A stretch of DNA of 64,000 nt from Streptococcus sp. oral taxon 431 (GTDB lineage Bacteria; Bacillota; Bacilli; Lactobacillales; Streptococcaceae): contig NZ_CP014264.1 of assembly GCF_001553685.1 (NCBI RefSeq), positions 318,001-382,000 on the forward strand, written 5' to 3'. The position numbers and the translations under genes are program-made. Positions 47,251-54,389 of the stretch are shown one piece after another (position 1 is the stretch's first letter; every line of letters starts with the position of its first letter). The notes below the pieces were generated by a model that did not search any database, was not told the DNA's origin, and worked only from the letters and a program-made list of their open reading frames with translations.

Positions 47251-47451
47251 ATGGCTGAAGCTAAAAAAAAGCAGATTCCCCTTCGACTCTCAACAAAGTT
47301 ATACGCTGCACTTGCATCATGGGCAGAAGACGACTTTCGTTCAGTCAATGGGCAAATCGAATATCTCCTTACAGAATGTGTCAAACAACGGAAGAAAGAC
47401 GGAAAATACGTATCAGAAACCATTGACGAACCATTTGAGATTGATATTTAA
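47251..47451 (+). CDS. Arc-type ribbon-helix-helix small protein
   Basis: A 66-residue protein with a ribbon-helix-helix core ([23 protein letters not shown], then [14 protein letters not shown]) as in Arc-like DNA-binding proteins. It starts 2 bases after the SPFH stop and ends at a terminator. It may regulate its own operon or bind another target; there is no partner toxin. Confidence 0.8.
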   Translation: MAEAKKKQIPLRLSTKLYAALASWAEDDFRSVNGQIEYLLTECVKQRKKDGKYVSETIDEPFEIDI

Positions 47452-47455
47452 CACC

Positions 47456-47491
47456 TTCTCCTGTCTGCTAGGTCGGACAGGAGAATTTTTT
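47456..47491 (+). terminator. Terminator of the SPFH/RHH operon
   Basis: TTCTCCTGTC, loop, GACAGGAGAA and TTTTTT. Confidence 0.9.
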
Positions 47492-47512
47492 CATCTTTTT
47501 TTGTCAAGTAAC

Positions 47513-47541
47513 TTTACTTTACAAAAAAAATGTGTTATCCT
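47513..47541 (+). promoter_or_regulatory. rpmF-rpmG promoter
   Basis: TTTACT (47513-47518), 17 bases, TATCCT (47536-47541), 62 bases before rpmF. Confidence 0.5.
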
Positions 47542-47602
47542 AGTATGGTTGATGAAAATCAGTAGATTGAATCGAATATAAATACCTAAAGGAGAAATCA
47601 AA

Positions 47603-47785
47603 ATGGCAGTACCTGCACGTCGCACTTCAAAAGCGAAGAAAAACAAACGTCGTACACACTACAAAGTAACAGCTCCATCTGTAAACTTTGACGAAACTAC
47701 TGGAGATTACTCACGTTCTCACCGTGTATCACTTAAAGGATACTACAAAGGACGTAAAATCGCTAAAGCTGCATCAGCTGAATAA
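47603..47785 (+). CDS. rpmF: 50S ribosomal protein L32
   Basis: A 60-residue basic protein starting [20 protein letters not shown], the standard L32 N-terminus. It lacks the CxxC zinc pairs of many L32 proteins, which is normal in streptococci. The start follows AAAGGAGAAATCAAA. It is followed 15 bases later by rpmG. Confidence 0.97.
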
Positions 47786-47800
47786 TAGAAGGGAGATACC

Positions 47801-47950
47801 ATGCGCGTAAATATTACACTTGAACACAAAGAATCTGGTGAACGCTTGTACCTTACTTCTAAAAACAAACGTAACACTCCAGACCGTCTTCAATTGAAGA
47901 AATACTCACCAAAACTTCGCAAACACGTTGTGTTTACAGAGGTGAAATAA
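47801..47950 (+). CDS. rpmG: 50S ribosomal protein L33, cysteine-free form
   Basis: A 49-residue protein reading [20 protein letters not shown] at its start and [11 protein letters not shown] at its end. It has no CxxC motifs, so it is the zinc-independent L33 form. The start follows AAGGGAGATACC. Its last codons and the terminator after it are duplicated at 49321-49402, on the other side of the cadDX cassette. Confidence 0.96.
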
Positions 47951-48020
47951 TCATTCAATACGAATCAATACAGAAGAAAAACGCATTCAAGCGTTTTTTC
48001 TTTTTTTCGATTTCAATACA
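47938..48020 (+). repeat. rpmG 3'-end direct repeat, left copy (probable attachment site)
   Basis: GAGGTGAAATAATCATTC, ACGAATCAATACAGAAG and the hairpin AAAACGC..GCGTTTT with TTCTTTTTT. The same series recurs at 49321-49402 with few changes, down to the tail TTTCAATA. The copy overlaps the rpmG stop codon and includes the rpmG terminator (47974-48005). Confidence 0.8.
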
Positions 48021-48093
48021 TTTCACTATATTTCAGTCCAAACTCTACCTTTTTCTCTACCTTTTTTAGATAAATATATCATCTGGATATTGA

Positions 48094-48132
48094 AGTTAAG
48101 CCCTGCTATCATTTCGATGGCAGGGCTTTTTA
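48094..48132 (+). terminator. Hairpin terminator upstream of cadD
   Basis: AAGCCCTGC, loop, GCAGGGCTT and TTTT (about 48096-48131). It insulates the cadD promoter from rpmG. Confidence 0.8.
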
Positions 48133-48178
48133 ATGTTTGGTACACTACCTTCTTATCTATATTTTGATGGAGCTGAAG

Positions 48179-48230
48179 TTGACATCTACAAAGTTTAATG
48201 TTAAAATACATTCAAAAATATATTTGAATG
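48179..48230 (+). promoter_or_regulatory. cadD promoter and CadX/CadC-type operator
   Basis: TTGACA (48179-48184), 17 bases, TAAAAT (48202-48207). The palindrome at 48209-48230 has arms CATTCAAA and TTTGAATG around six AT bases and covers the expected start site. ATTCAAA/TTTGAAT is the usual operator of ArsR-type cadmium sensors. Confidence 0.85.
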
Positions 48231-48239
48231 AGGTGTTTT

Positions 48240-48854
48240 ATGATTCAAAATGTTGTTACTTCAATAATCCTGTATTCTGGGACAGCCGTAGACTTACTTA
48301 TTATCCTAATGTTATTTTTTGCCAAAAGAAAAAGCAGAAAAGACATCATTAACATCTATTTAGGACAATTTCTAGGCTCTGTTAGTCTAATATTGCTAAG
48401 TTTACTTTTTGCATTTGTCTTAAATTATATTCCTAGTAAAGAGATTTTAGGTTTGCTCGGTTTGATTCCAATTTTCCTAGGACTCAAAGTTTTGCTTTTA
48501 GGAGATTCTGATGGAGAAGCTATTGCAAAAGATGGTTTGCGCAAAGATAATAAAAACCTGATTTTTTTAGTCGCTATGATTACTTTTGCAAGTTGTGGTG
48601 CTGACAATATTGGTGTTTTTGTCCCATATTTTATTACCTTAAATTTAGCGAATTTGATAGTGGCTTTACTTACCTTTCTAGTCATGATTTATCTCTTGGT
48701 TTTTTCTGCCCAAAAATTGGCACAAGTCCCTTCTGTTGGAGAAACTTTGGAAAAATATAGCAGATGGTTTATTGCTGTTGTTTATTTAGGATTGGGGATG
48801 TATATCCTGATTGAAAACAACAGCTTTGACATGCTAAGGACTGTGTTCGGCTAG
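48240..48854 (+). CDS. cadD: Cadmium resistance transporter CadD
   Basis: A 204-residue membrane protein with five or six helices, of the CadD family (LysE-type exporters), which removes cadmium and sometimes zinc. The motif FASCGADNIGVFVPYF with its cysteine is typical. The start at 48240 follows GAATGAGGTGTTTT; an in-frame ATG four codons earlier overlaps the operator and has no ribosome-binding site. cadX begins 11 bases after its stop. It lies inside the duplicated rpmG 3' end and is likely acquired. Confidence 0.9.
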   Translation: MIQNVVTSIILYSGTAVDLLIILMLFFAKRKSRKDIINIYLGQFLGSVSLILLSLLFAFVLNYIPSKEILGLLGLIPIFLGLKVLLLGDSDGEAIAKDGLRKDNKNLIFLVAMITFASCGADNIGVFVPYFITLNLANLIVALLTFLVMIYLLVFSAQKLAQVPSVGETLEKYSRWFIAVVYLGLGMYILIENNSFDMLRTVFG

Positions 48855-48865
48855 GAGAAAAAATT

Positions 48866-49204
48866 ATGAAAAAAGATAGTATCTGCCAAGTGAATATTAT
48901 AAATCAACAAAATGTTACAACCGCAACGAACTACCTTGAAAAGGAAAAAGTCCAAAAATCACTTCGTATTTTATCAAAGTTTACCGATAATAAACAGATA
49001 AATATCATCTTTTATCTCCTTGCTGTTGAAGAGCTCTGTGTCTGCGATATAGCCTGTTTACTAAATCTCAGTATGGCATCTGCCTCCCACCATCTTCGTA
49101 AACTAGCCAATCAAAACATCTTGGATACTAGAAGAGAGGGGAAAATTATATATTATTTTATAAAAGATGAGGAAATCAAAGACTTTTTTAATCAACTAGG
49201 ATAA
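48866..49204 (+). CDS. cadX: ArsR/SmtB family metal sensor CadX
   Basis: A 112-residue winged-helix repressor with the metal-binding ELCVCDIACLLNLS segment in the alpha-3 helix, then ASASHHLRKLANQNI for DNA binding and REGKIIYYFIKDEE as the wing. It should bind the palindrome at 48209-48230 and leave it on binding Cd(II). The start follows AGGAGAAAAAATT. No integrase or transposase accompanies the pair. Confidence 0.9.
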   Translation: MKKDSICQVNIINQQNVTTATNYLEKEKVQKSLRILSKFTDNKQINIIFYLLAVEELCVCDIACLLNLSMASASHHLRKLANQNILDTRREGKIIYYFIKDEEIKDFFNQLG

Positions 49205-49320
49205 CAACTATTTTTACTACTCTACCATTCACTCTACCTTTTATTATGTAGCATTCTAAAAACATTGATGTACCAACGTTTCTAACAGCTAAAATAGAAA
49301 TTATTTAATCTTTTTATAGA

Positions 49321-49402
49321 AGTGAAGTAAGCATTCAATACGAATCAATACATAAGAAAAACGCTGATTTCAAGCGTTTTTTCTTTTTGCCAATTTCAAT
49401 AA
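49321..49402 (+). repeat. rpmG 3'-end direct repeat, right copy (probable attachment site)
   Basis: GAAGTGAAGTAAGCATTC, ACGAATCAATACATAAG, the hairpin AAAACGC..GCGTTTT and the tail TTTCAATA match 47938-48020 with few changes. Even the rpmG stop codon context is copied, though no L33 frame precedes it. The rest of the 359-base gap 49205-49563 holds the stress-operon promoter and no gene. Confidence 0.8.
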
Positions 49403-49488
49403 AAATTAACTAAATAATTACATTTTTCGTGTAGTTTTTTAAAATCAAACATCAATTTTATTAAAGCATATATTCGTGAGCATATAAT

Positions 49489-49517
49489 TTGTGTGCGCTC
49501 TCACATTATGATATACT
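49489..49517 (+). promoter_or_regulatory. Promoter of the GlsB-AmaP-Asp23 stress operon
   Basis: TTGTGT (49489-49494), 17 bases, TATACT (49512-49517), 46 bases before the first gene. Confidence 0.7.
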
Positions 49518-49563
49518 ATATTTAACCCAAATATATTGGGGTTGTGAAAGGAGGGTGCATATT

Positions 49564-49803
49564 ATGTTGTGGTCCATTATTGTAGGAGGTTTTATCGGCC
49601 TCGCTGCAGGAGCAATCACTAAAAAAGGTGGCTCAATGGGAGTAATTGCTAATATTTTTGCTGGTTTAATTGGGTCATCCGTCGGCCAATCGCTTTTTGG
49701 GACATGGGGACCTTCTCTAGCGGGAATGTCAATTATTCCATCGATTGCTGGTGCGGTGATTGTTGTCGCTGTAGTATCATTCCTTTTGGGTAAAAAAGGT
49801 TAA
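49564..49803 (+). CDS. GlsB/YeaQ/YmgE family stress membrane protein
   Basis: A 79-residue, very hydrophobic glycine-rich protein with three membrane segments (WSIIVGGFIGLAAGAIT, MGVIANIFAGLIGSSVG, AGAVIVVAVVSFLLG). Members of the family accompany Gls24/Asp23 proteins in Gram-positive stress operons. The start at 49564 follows AAAGGAGGGTGCATATT. It is the first of five small genes with related stress roles. Molecular function is unknown. Confidence 0.87.
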   Translation: MLWSIIVGGFIGLAAGAITKKGGSMGVIANIFAGLIGSSVGQSLFGTWGPSLAGMSIIPSIAGAVIVVAVVSFLLGKKG

Positions 49804-49888
49804 GTTTTTACTCAATCATAAACTATAGATTAAATTTAGTATTGACGGGTAAACCTATAGTTTAGTGCTTTAATTGAAAGGATTTTAT

Positions 49889-50452
49889 ATGTCAAAATCA
49901 AAGAAAATATTATTGTTTATTTTCTGTATTTTAATCTTGACAGTTTTCCTTCCTATTTTGATAGATTACCACCAGGTTAGTGATTTAGGGATTCAATTGA
50001 CTAGCTGGCGACAGACATCATTTGAATATTATCTCGCTAGATATGTATTTTGGGGGCTTCTAGGCCTGTCTATCTTAGTTTTATTATGGATGTTAGTAAT
50101 CCTGTTTTATCCTAGACAATATCTGGAAATAAAACTTGGAACTAAAGACGATAAATTAAAACTAAAAAATTCAGCTATCGAAGGCTTTGTTCGATGTTTA
50201 TTGGATGAACACAAGATGGTCAAAAATCCCAAAATTCAGGTACATACTCGGAAAAAGAAATGTTTCGTTTCTGTAGAAGGTACAGCTGTTCTTTCAGATA
50301 ACATTGCTAACAAATTTGAAGTAGTTCAAAACGAAATCACTCAAGGATTGAAAGAATTCTTTGGTATTGATCGAGAGGTTAAACTGGAAGTTTCAGTGAA
50401 AGAATATGACCCTCAAAAAGCAGCTAAGAAAATTGTTAGTCGTGTAAAGTAA
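49889..50452 (+). CDS. amaP: Alkaline shock response membrane anchor protein AmaP
   Basis: A 187-residue protein with two N-terminal transmembrane helices (residues about 7-26 and 56-80) and a cytoplasmic C-terminal domain (KLKNSAIEGFVRCLLDEHK, VHTRKKKCFVSVEG). In S. aureus AmaP anchors Asp23 at the membrane. The start at 49889 follows GAAAGGATTTTAT; an in-frame ATG 15 bases upstream is less well placed. A DUF2273 gene follows after 11 bases. Confidence 0.87.
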   Translation: MSKSKKILLFIFCILILTVFLPILIDYHQVSDLGIQLTSWRQTSFEYYLARYVFWGLLGLSILVLLWMLVILFYPRQYLEIKLGTKDDKLKLKNSAIEGFVRCLLDEHKMVKNPKIQVHTRKKKCFVSVEGTAVLSDNIANKFEVVQNEITQGLKEFFGIDREVKLEVSVKEYDPQKAAKKIVSRVK

Positions 50453-50463
50453 GGAAGTAAAAA

Positions 50464-50634
50464 ATGGAATGGTTTAAAAAATATCAATACCCAATTCTAT
50501 GTGGTGTAGTAGGTATTATTCTAGCTTGCTTCATCCTATCCTTTGGTTTCTTTAAAACGATGTTTGTTTTAATTTGTGGAGCTTTAGGAATTTGGTTGGG
50601 ATACTATGTACAGAAGAATTATTTAAATAAATAA
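50464..50634 (+). CDS. DUF2273 family small membrane protein
   Basis: A 56-residue protein, MEWFKKYQYPILCG then two hydrophobic helices, ending QKNYLNK. It is of the DUF2273 type always found between AmaP and Asp23. The start follows AAGGAAGTAAAA. Its function is unknown; it probably helps form the membrane complex of the stress operon. Confidence 0.85.
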   Translation: MEWFKKYQYPILCGVVGIILACFILSFGFFKTMFVLICGALGIWLGYYVQKNYLNK

Positions 50635-50645
50635 AGGAGTTTCAT

Positions 50646-51263
50646 ATGTCAAACGTAGAAAAAAATGCAAATGAAAAACAAGATGTTGTTTCTAAAGATG
50701 TTCGAGGAGAATTAACTTACGAAGATAAAGTTATTCAAAAAATTATCGGCCTTTCACTAGATAGAGTTCCAGGACTATTACATGTTGATGGCGGATTTTT
50801 CTCAAATCTTACAGAAAAACTTGTTAATACTAACGATGTAACACACGGTGTTAACGTTGAAGTTGGTAAAGAACAAGTAGCAGTTGACTTGAACGTTATC
50901 GTAGAGTACAGAAAAAACGTTCCAACTCTATACAAGGAAATCAAAGACGTTATCGTATCAGAAGTTGCGAAAATGACTGATTTAGAAGTAGTTGAAGTTA
51001 ACGTTAATGTTGTTGACATCAAAACTAAAGAACAACATGAAACAGACTCAGTTAGCCTTCAAGATCGTGTAACTGACGTGGCAGAATCAACAGGCGAGTT
51101 CGCGTCAGAACAATTGTCTAGAGTGAAATCTGGTATCGGTTCAGGTGTTGCAGTAGCACAAGAAAAACTTGGCGAAGGCGCTGAGTTCGTTCAAGAAAAA
51201 GTTGGCCAAGGTGTTGAAACTGTTAAAGACGCTGCAGCCAAAGCAGAACCACGTGTTCAATAA
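50646..51263 (+). CDS. Asp23/Gls24 family envelope stress protein
   Basis: A 205-residue protein. Residues about 20-125 are the Asp23/Gls24 domain (GELTYEDKVIQKIIGLSL, VPGLLHVDGG, VNVEVGKEQVAVDLNVIVEY). The remaining 75 residues are an amphipathic EKLGEGAEFVQEKVGQGVET repeat, similar to the CsbD-like protein encoded next. Asp23-type proteins coat the inner face of the membrane in a complex with AmaP and respond to alkaline or envelope stress. The start follows AAAGGAGTTTCAT. Operon with its neighbours. Confidence 0.9.
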   Translation: MSNVEKNANEKQDVVSKDVRGELTYEDKVIQKIIGLSLDRVPGLLHVDGGFFSNLTEKLVNTNDVTHGVNVEVGKEQVAVDLNVIVEYRKNVPTLYKEIKDVIVSEVAKMTDLEVVEVNVNVVDIKTKEQHETDSVSLQDRVTDVAESTGEFASEQLSRVKSGIGSGVAVAQEKLGEGAEFVQEKVGQGVETVKDAAAKAEPRVQ

Positions 51264-51300
51264 TTACTAATTTAGAAAAAAATAAAAGGAGGACATACTT

Positions 51301-51507
51301 ATGTCTACAGAAGAAAAATTCAATCAAGCAGCAGGATCTGTTAAAGAAGGCGTTGGCAAATTGATCGGCGACAAAGAACTTGAAAGCGAAGGAGCTGCTG
51401 AAAAAGTTGTTTCTAAAGTTAAAGAAGTCGCTGAAGATGCAAAAGATGCTGTAGAAGGTGTCGTTGAAGGTGTAAAAAACATGCTTCATAAAGATGATGC
51501 TAAATAA
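51301..51507 (+). CDS. CsbD family stress protein
   Basis: A 68-residue helical protein starting [20 protein letters not shown], the CsbD-type pattern, followed by alternating charged and hydrophobic residues. CsbD-like proteins are induced by general stress but have no defined activity. The start follows AAAGGAGGACATACTT. It is the last gene of the stress operon. Confidence 0.88.
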   Translation: MSTEEKFNQAAGSVKEGVGKLIGDKELESEGAAEKVVSKVKEVAEDAKDAVEGVVEGVKNMLHKDDAK

Positions 51508-51540
51508 TTAAATTTAGGTAATCTTTCTATTTTTCTCAAA

Positions 51541-51569
51541 AACACTCCCAGTTAGGGGGTGTTTTTGTT
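51541..51569 (+). terminator. Terminator of the stress operon
   Basis: AACACTCCC, loop AGTTAG, GGGGTGTT followed by TTTGTTATT. Confidence 0.8.
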
Positions 51570-51599
51570 ATTCGTTTTTATCAATGCACGTTTTATAGA

Positions 51600-51638
51600 G
51601 AAAAAAAGAATACAGGACAAACAAATTCCTGTATTCTT
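51600..51638 (-). terminator. Terminator of the small membrane protein gene
   Basis: AAGAATACAGGA and TCCTGTATTCTT pair perfectly over 12 bp, and a T run follows on the minus strand. Confidence 0.85.
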
Positions 51639-51646
51639 AAAATAAC

Positions 51647-51790
51647 TTAGAACAGATATGATAATGAAGCGACTAATAAGATTATAGCGCAAATTATTTT
51701 TACGATTTTTACATATTGTTGTTTGAACAATTTATCAGAGAAAAGAGTCAATACAAGCGCAACACAAAACAAAGTAGTTCTTAAAGTCAT
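51647..51790 (-). CDS. Small membrane protein, 47 residues, unrecognised
   Basis: The frame starts MTLRTTLFCVALVLTLFSDK, has a central KLFKQQYVKIVK basic loop and a second hydrophobic helix IICAIILLVASLSYLF at the end. I do not recognise a family. It is supported as a real gene by GAAAGGAGTATGAATC before the ATG, by a promoter at 51918-51946 (TTGTTT, 17 bases, TATAAT) and by a perfect terminator directly after. A two-helix membrane peptide could be a stress or toxin-like protein, but nothing shows which. Confidence 0.7.
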   Translation of the reverse strand: MTLRTTLFCVALVLTLFSDKLFKQQYVKIVKIICAIILLVASLSYLF

Positions 51791-51917
51791 GATTCATACT
51801 CCTTTCGTTATTTTGTTAATCCAGTAAATAAGTTGAATAGTAAGTATTTAATCTGCAAATATGTTTATCTTTTCTGAAAACTCCTTTGGTCATTGATCGG
51901 TATCACTATCTATATTT

Positions 51918-51946
51918 ATTATAGCACAAATAACATTATTAAACAA
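51918..51946 (-). promoter_or_regulatory. Promoter of the small membrane protein gene
   Basis: On the minus strand TTGTTT (51941-51946), 17 bases, TATAAT (51918-51923). The rest of the gap to 52064 holds only a weak hairpin (ACCTGCT / AGCAGGT, 51999-52030). Confidence 0.65.
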
Positions 51947-52064
51947 TTATATTTATCCTTTATAAACTAACATTTGGCCATTTGACAAGGATGGATACCT
52001 GCTCCGAACTTGCTTCTAAAAGGTAGCAGGTTCAACTCTCACTGCCTTTTCTTTCCTCCTATTT

Positions 52065-52091
52065 TTGAGAGCGCTTGAAATATGTTATAAT
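52065..52091 (+). promoter_or_regulatory. Promoter and cre-like site of the DUF624/two-component operon
   Basis: TTGAGA (52065-52070), 15 bases, TATAAT (52086-52091). TGAGAGCGCTTGAAA (52066-52080) resembles a CcpA operator with two or three mismatches and overlaps the -35. Confidence 0.55.
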
Positions 52092-52121
52092 AGTTCTAGA
52101 TTATTTTTTTGGAGGCAAACT

Positions 52122-52736
52122 GTGGGAAATTTTATTGAGCTAGTCTTTCATCGTTTCTTTTTGGGGATGATTGCAACGGTTTATTTTTGGTTATTGACAC
52201 TAGCAGGAGGTGTGGTTTTTGGTATAGCGCCAGCTAGTGCGACTCTCATGAGTTTATTTGCAGAACACGGCTATTCTTACCGTGCTTATCGTTTCAAGGA
52301 AGCATGGGCTTTATTTAAGAGCAATTTTGTTAAAAGCAATCTCAGTTTCTACACCTTTATGGGACTTGACTTGATCTTGATTTATGGGTTGTATCTCATG
52401 ATCCAATTGCCGCATCAGACCATTATCCACTTGGCAGCAACATTTTTAAATATCTTTCTGGTAGCCTTGGTATTTTTGGCCTATACAGTTTCTCTAAAAT
52501 TGCAAGTTTATTTTGACTTATCCTATCAAAATACCTTAAAGCTTGCCTTTATCGGAATTTTTATGAGCTTGTCAGCAGTGGCCAAGGTTCTTCTTGGTAG
52601 CGTCTTGTTAGCCATCATTGGCTTCTATATGCCAGCCCTTATCATTTTTGTAGGGATTGGTATGTGGCATTTCTTTATTAGTGATTTATTGGAGCCTGTT
52701 TATGAAAACATTCATGAAAAATTGGCGTCCAAATAG
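52122..52736 (+). CDS. DUF624 (YesL-like) membrane protein
   Basis: A 204-residue membrane protein with five or six helices, of the DUF624/YesL family that often accompanies YesM/YesN two-component systems and carbohydrate ABC transporters. The start is GTG at 52122, 5 bases after GGAGGCA, giving a family-like VGNFIELVFHRFF start. It overlaps the sensor kinase gene by 35 bases. A function in sugar sensing or transport is assumed only from context. Confidence 0.88.
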   Translation: MGNFIELVFHRFFLGMIATVYFWLLTLAGGVVFGIAPASATLMSLFAEHGYSYRAYRFKEAWALFKSNFVKSNLSFYTFMGLDLILIYGLYLMIQLPHQTIIHLAATFLNIFLVALVFLAYTVSLKLQVYFDLSYQNTLKLAFIGIFMSLSAVAKVLLGSVLLAIIGFYMPALIIFVGIGMWHFFISDLLEPVYENIHEKLASK

Positions 52737-54387
52737 AATGAAACAGTTTTGGCTTCATTCGCTCCTTCGAACCTATACTTGGGTGATGATTGTCATCATT
52801 GCTAGTTTTGCCCTGTTGATTTCCTATGTGAACTGGGATAGTCGCGAAAAAGAAGCAAGACAGGTTTCCCAGCGGGTTTTGACTCGGACAGTGAGTGAGG
52901 TTGAGTATTACTATCGAGAATCAGCGCGTTCAGCCCAAAGTTTAGTAGATAATCAAGCGCGAATCGAGGGAATTTATAAGTATTTTAGCCTTAGTACACC
53001 GGATTATTTTTACTGGCAACTGGAACGTAAGGCATCACCCTATATTTCTGTATCCATTTATGAAAATATCGATGACCTTTATGTGCGCAATGATTTTGTA
53101 ACGGGTGTAGCCATTGTCTTGCAAGACTCGACAGAAGTTTATGTTTCGACTAGGGACAATCGTAGTGGTTACAAGGTTTCTGCAGACGCCTTTAAGCCAG
53201 ATGCTAATAGTTTTGCCGTTCCCGTATCCGATCCAGTATCGGATCAAGCTCTTGGAGTTATTTATGTTTCTGTATCTTCCGATGTTTTTTATAAGGCTAT
53301 TGACAATACCAGAGGAAATATCCCAATTGCTGTGAGCATCACCTCTCCTTTTGAAACGGAAATGTTTCACCAAGGTGAAAAAAGTGATCGAGAGGAATGG
53401 TTGCAAGATGAGACTGCTCATGGTTATCAGGTTCAGGTTGCTGTTCCGCGAGGTTATGTCCTTAGTGGTAGTATCTCTAGTTCTGTCTTTATTCTTGCTT
53501 TGAGTCTTCTCTTTATCGTTATTTTATATGTAACCTTGAAAAAAACATTTTCGAAGTATCAAACACAGGTTGTTGACCTAGTGGAAACAATCCATGATAT
53601 TGCGCAAGGGGAGCAGGGAAAAAGAATTGATCTCACGAAAAAAGACCAGGAATTGCTTGTAATCGCTGAGACGACAAATGATATGTTGGACCGATTGGAG
53701 AGAAATATCCATGATATTTACCAGCTTGAACTGAGTCAAAAAGATGCCCATATGCGCGCTCTACAAGCTCAGATAAATCCACATTTCATGTACAATACCC
53801 TCGAGTTTATACGGATGTACGCGGTCATGGAAAACCAAAATGAACTAGCGGATATTATCTACGAATTCAGTAGTCTCCTTCGCAACAACATCTCTGATGA
53901 GCGAGAAACAACATTAAAGCAAGAAGTGGAGTTTTGTCGGAAGTACAGTTATCTCTGTATGGTTCGATATCCAAAATCCATTGCTTACGGATTTAAGATC
54001 GACCCTGGCTTGGAAGAAATGCGCATTCCAAAATTCACCCTCCAACCCTTGGTGGAGAATTATTTTGCTCATGGAGTTGATTATCGACGTACAGATAATG
54101 TGATTAGTATCAAGGCCTTGAAAAAAGAAGGCTATGTTGAGATTTTGGTAACCGATAATGGGCGTGGAATGCCTGCCGAAAAATTAGCAGAGCTCCAGGA
54201 CAAATTAGCTCAAAGAACCTTTGAACATACAGTGGATTATAGTGGGAAACGGCAGTCCATTGGGATTGTCAATGTGCATGAGCGCTTTGTGCTCTACTTT
54301 GGTGACCGGTATGATATCAGTGTAGAATCTGTTGAAAAAGAAGGTGTTCGCTATCGAATTACCATTCAAAATGAAGAGAAAGGATAA
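52702..54387 (+). CDS. Sensor histidine kinase, YesM type
   Basis: A 561-residue membrane kinase. The first helix is at about residues 19-36 and the second at about 262-280, enclosing an extracellular sensor domain. A HAMP-like linker follows, then the HisKA_5 phosphoacceptor region QAQINPHFMYNTLEFIRM (His near residue 361), and an ATPase domain with LQPLVENYFAHG and VTDNGRGMPAEKL. It resembles pneumococcal HK07, linked to host glycan use. I use ATG 52702 behind TTGGAGCCTGTTT; ATG 52738 is a possible alternative. The response regulator starts 2 bases after the stop. Confidence 0.92.
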   Translation: MKTFMKNWRPNRMKQFWLHSLLRTYTWVMIVIIASFALLISYVNWDSREKEARQVSQRVLTRTVSEVEYYYRESARSAQSLVDNQARIEGIYKYFSLSTPDYFYWQLERKASPYISVSIYENIDDLYVRNDFVTGVAIVLQDSTEVYVSTRDNRSGYKVSADAFKPDANSFAVPVSDPVSDQALGVIYVSVSSDVFYKAIDNTRGNIPIAVSITSPFETEMFHQGEKSDREEWLQDETAHGYQVQVAVPRGYVLSGSISSSVFILALSLLFIVILYVTLKKTFSKYQTQVVDLVETIHDIAQGEQGKRIDLTKKDQELLVIAETTNDMLDRLERNIHDIYQLELSQKDAHMRALQAQINPHFMYNTLEFIRMYAVMENQNELADIIYEFSSLLRNNISDERETTLKQEVEFCRKYSYLCMVRYPKSIAYGFKIDPGLEEMRIPKFTLQPLVENYFAHGVDYRRTDNVISIKALKKEGYVEILVTDNGRGMPAEKLAELQDKLAQRTFEHTVDYSGKRQSIGIVNVHERFVLYFGDRYDISVESVEKEGVRYRITIQNEEKG

Positions 54388-54389
54388 AG

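Noticed and set aside
47960..47975. A competence cin-box (TACGAATA) in TACGAATC near rpmG, repeated at 49345
   Set aside because: The last base differs, no T-rich -25 region or competence gene follows, and the motif is simply part of the duplicated rpmG 3' end.
51975..52055. A tRNA gene or tRNA fragment (AGCAGGTTCAACTCTCACTGCC)
   Set aside because: The T-arm does not pair, and no acceptor, D or anticodon arm can be built around it.
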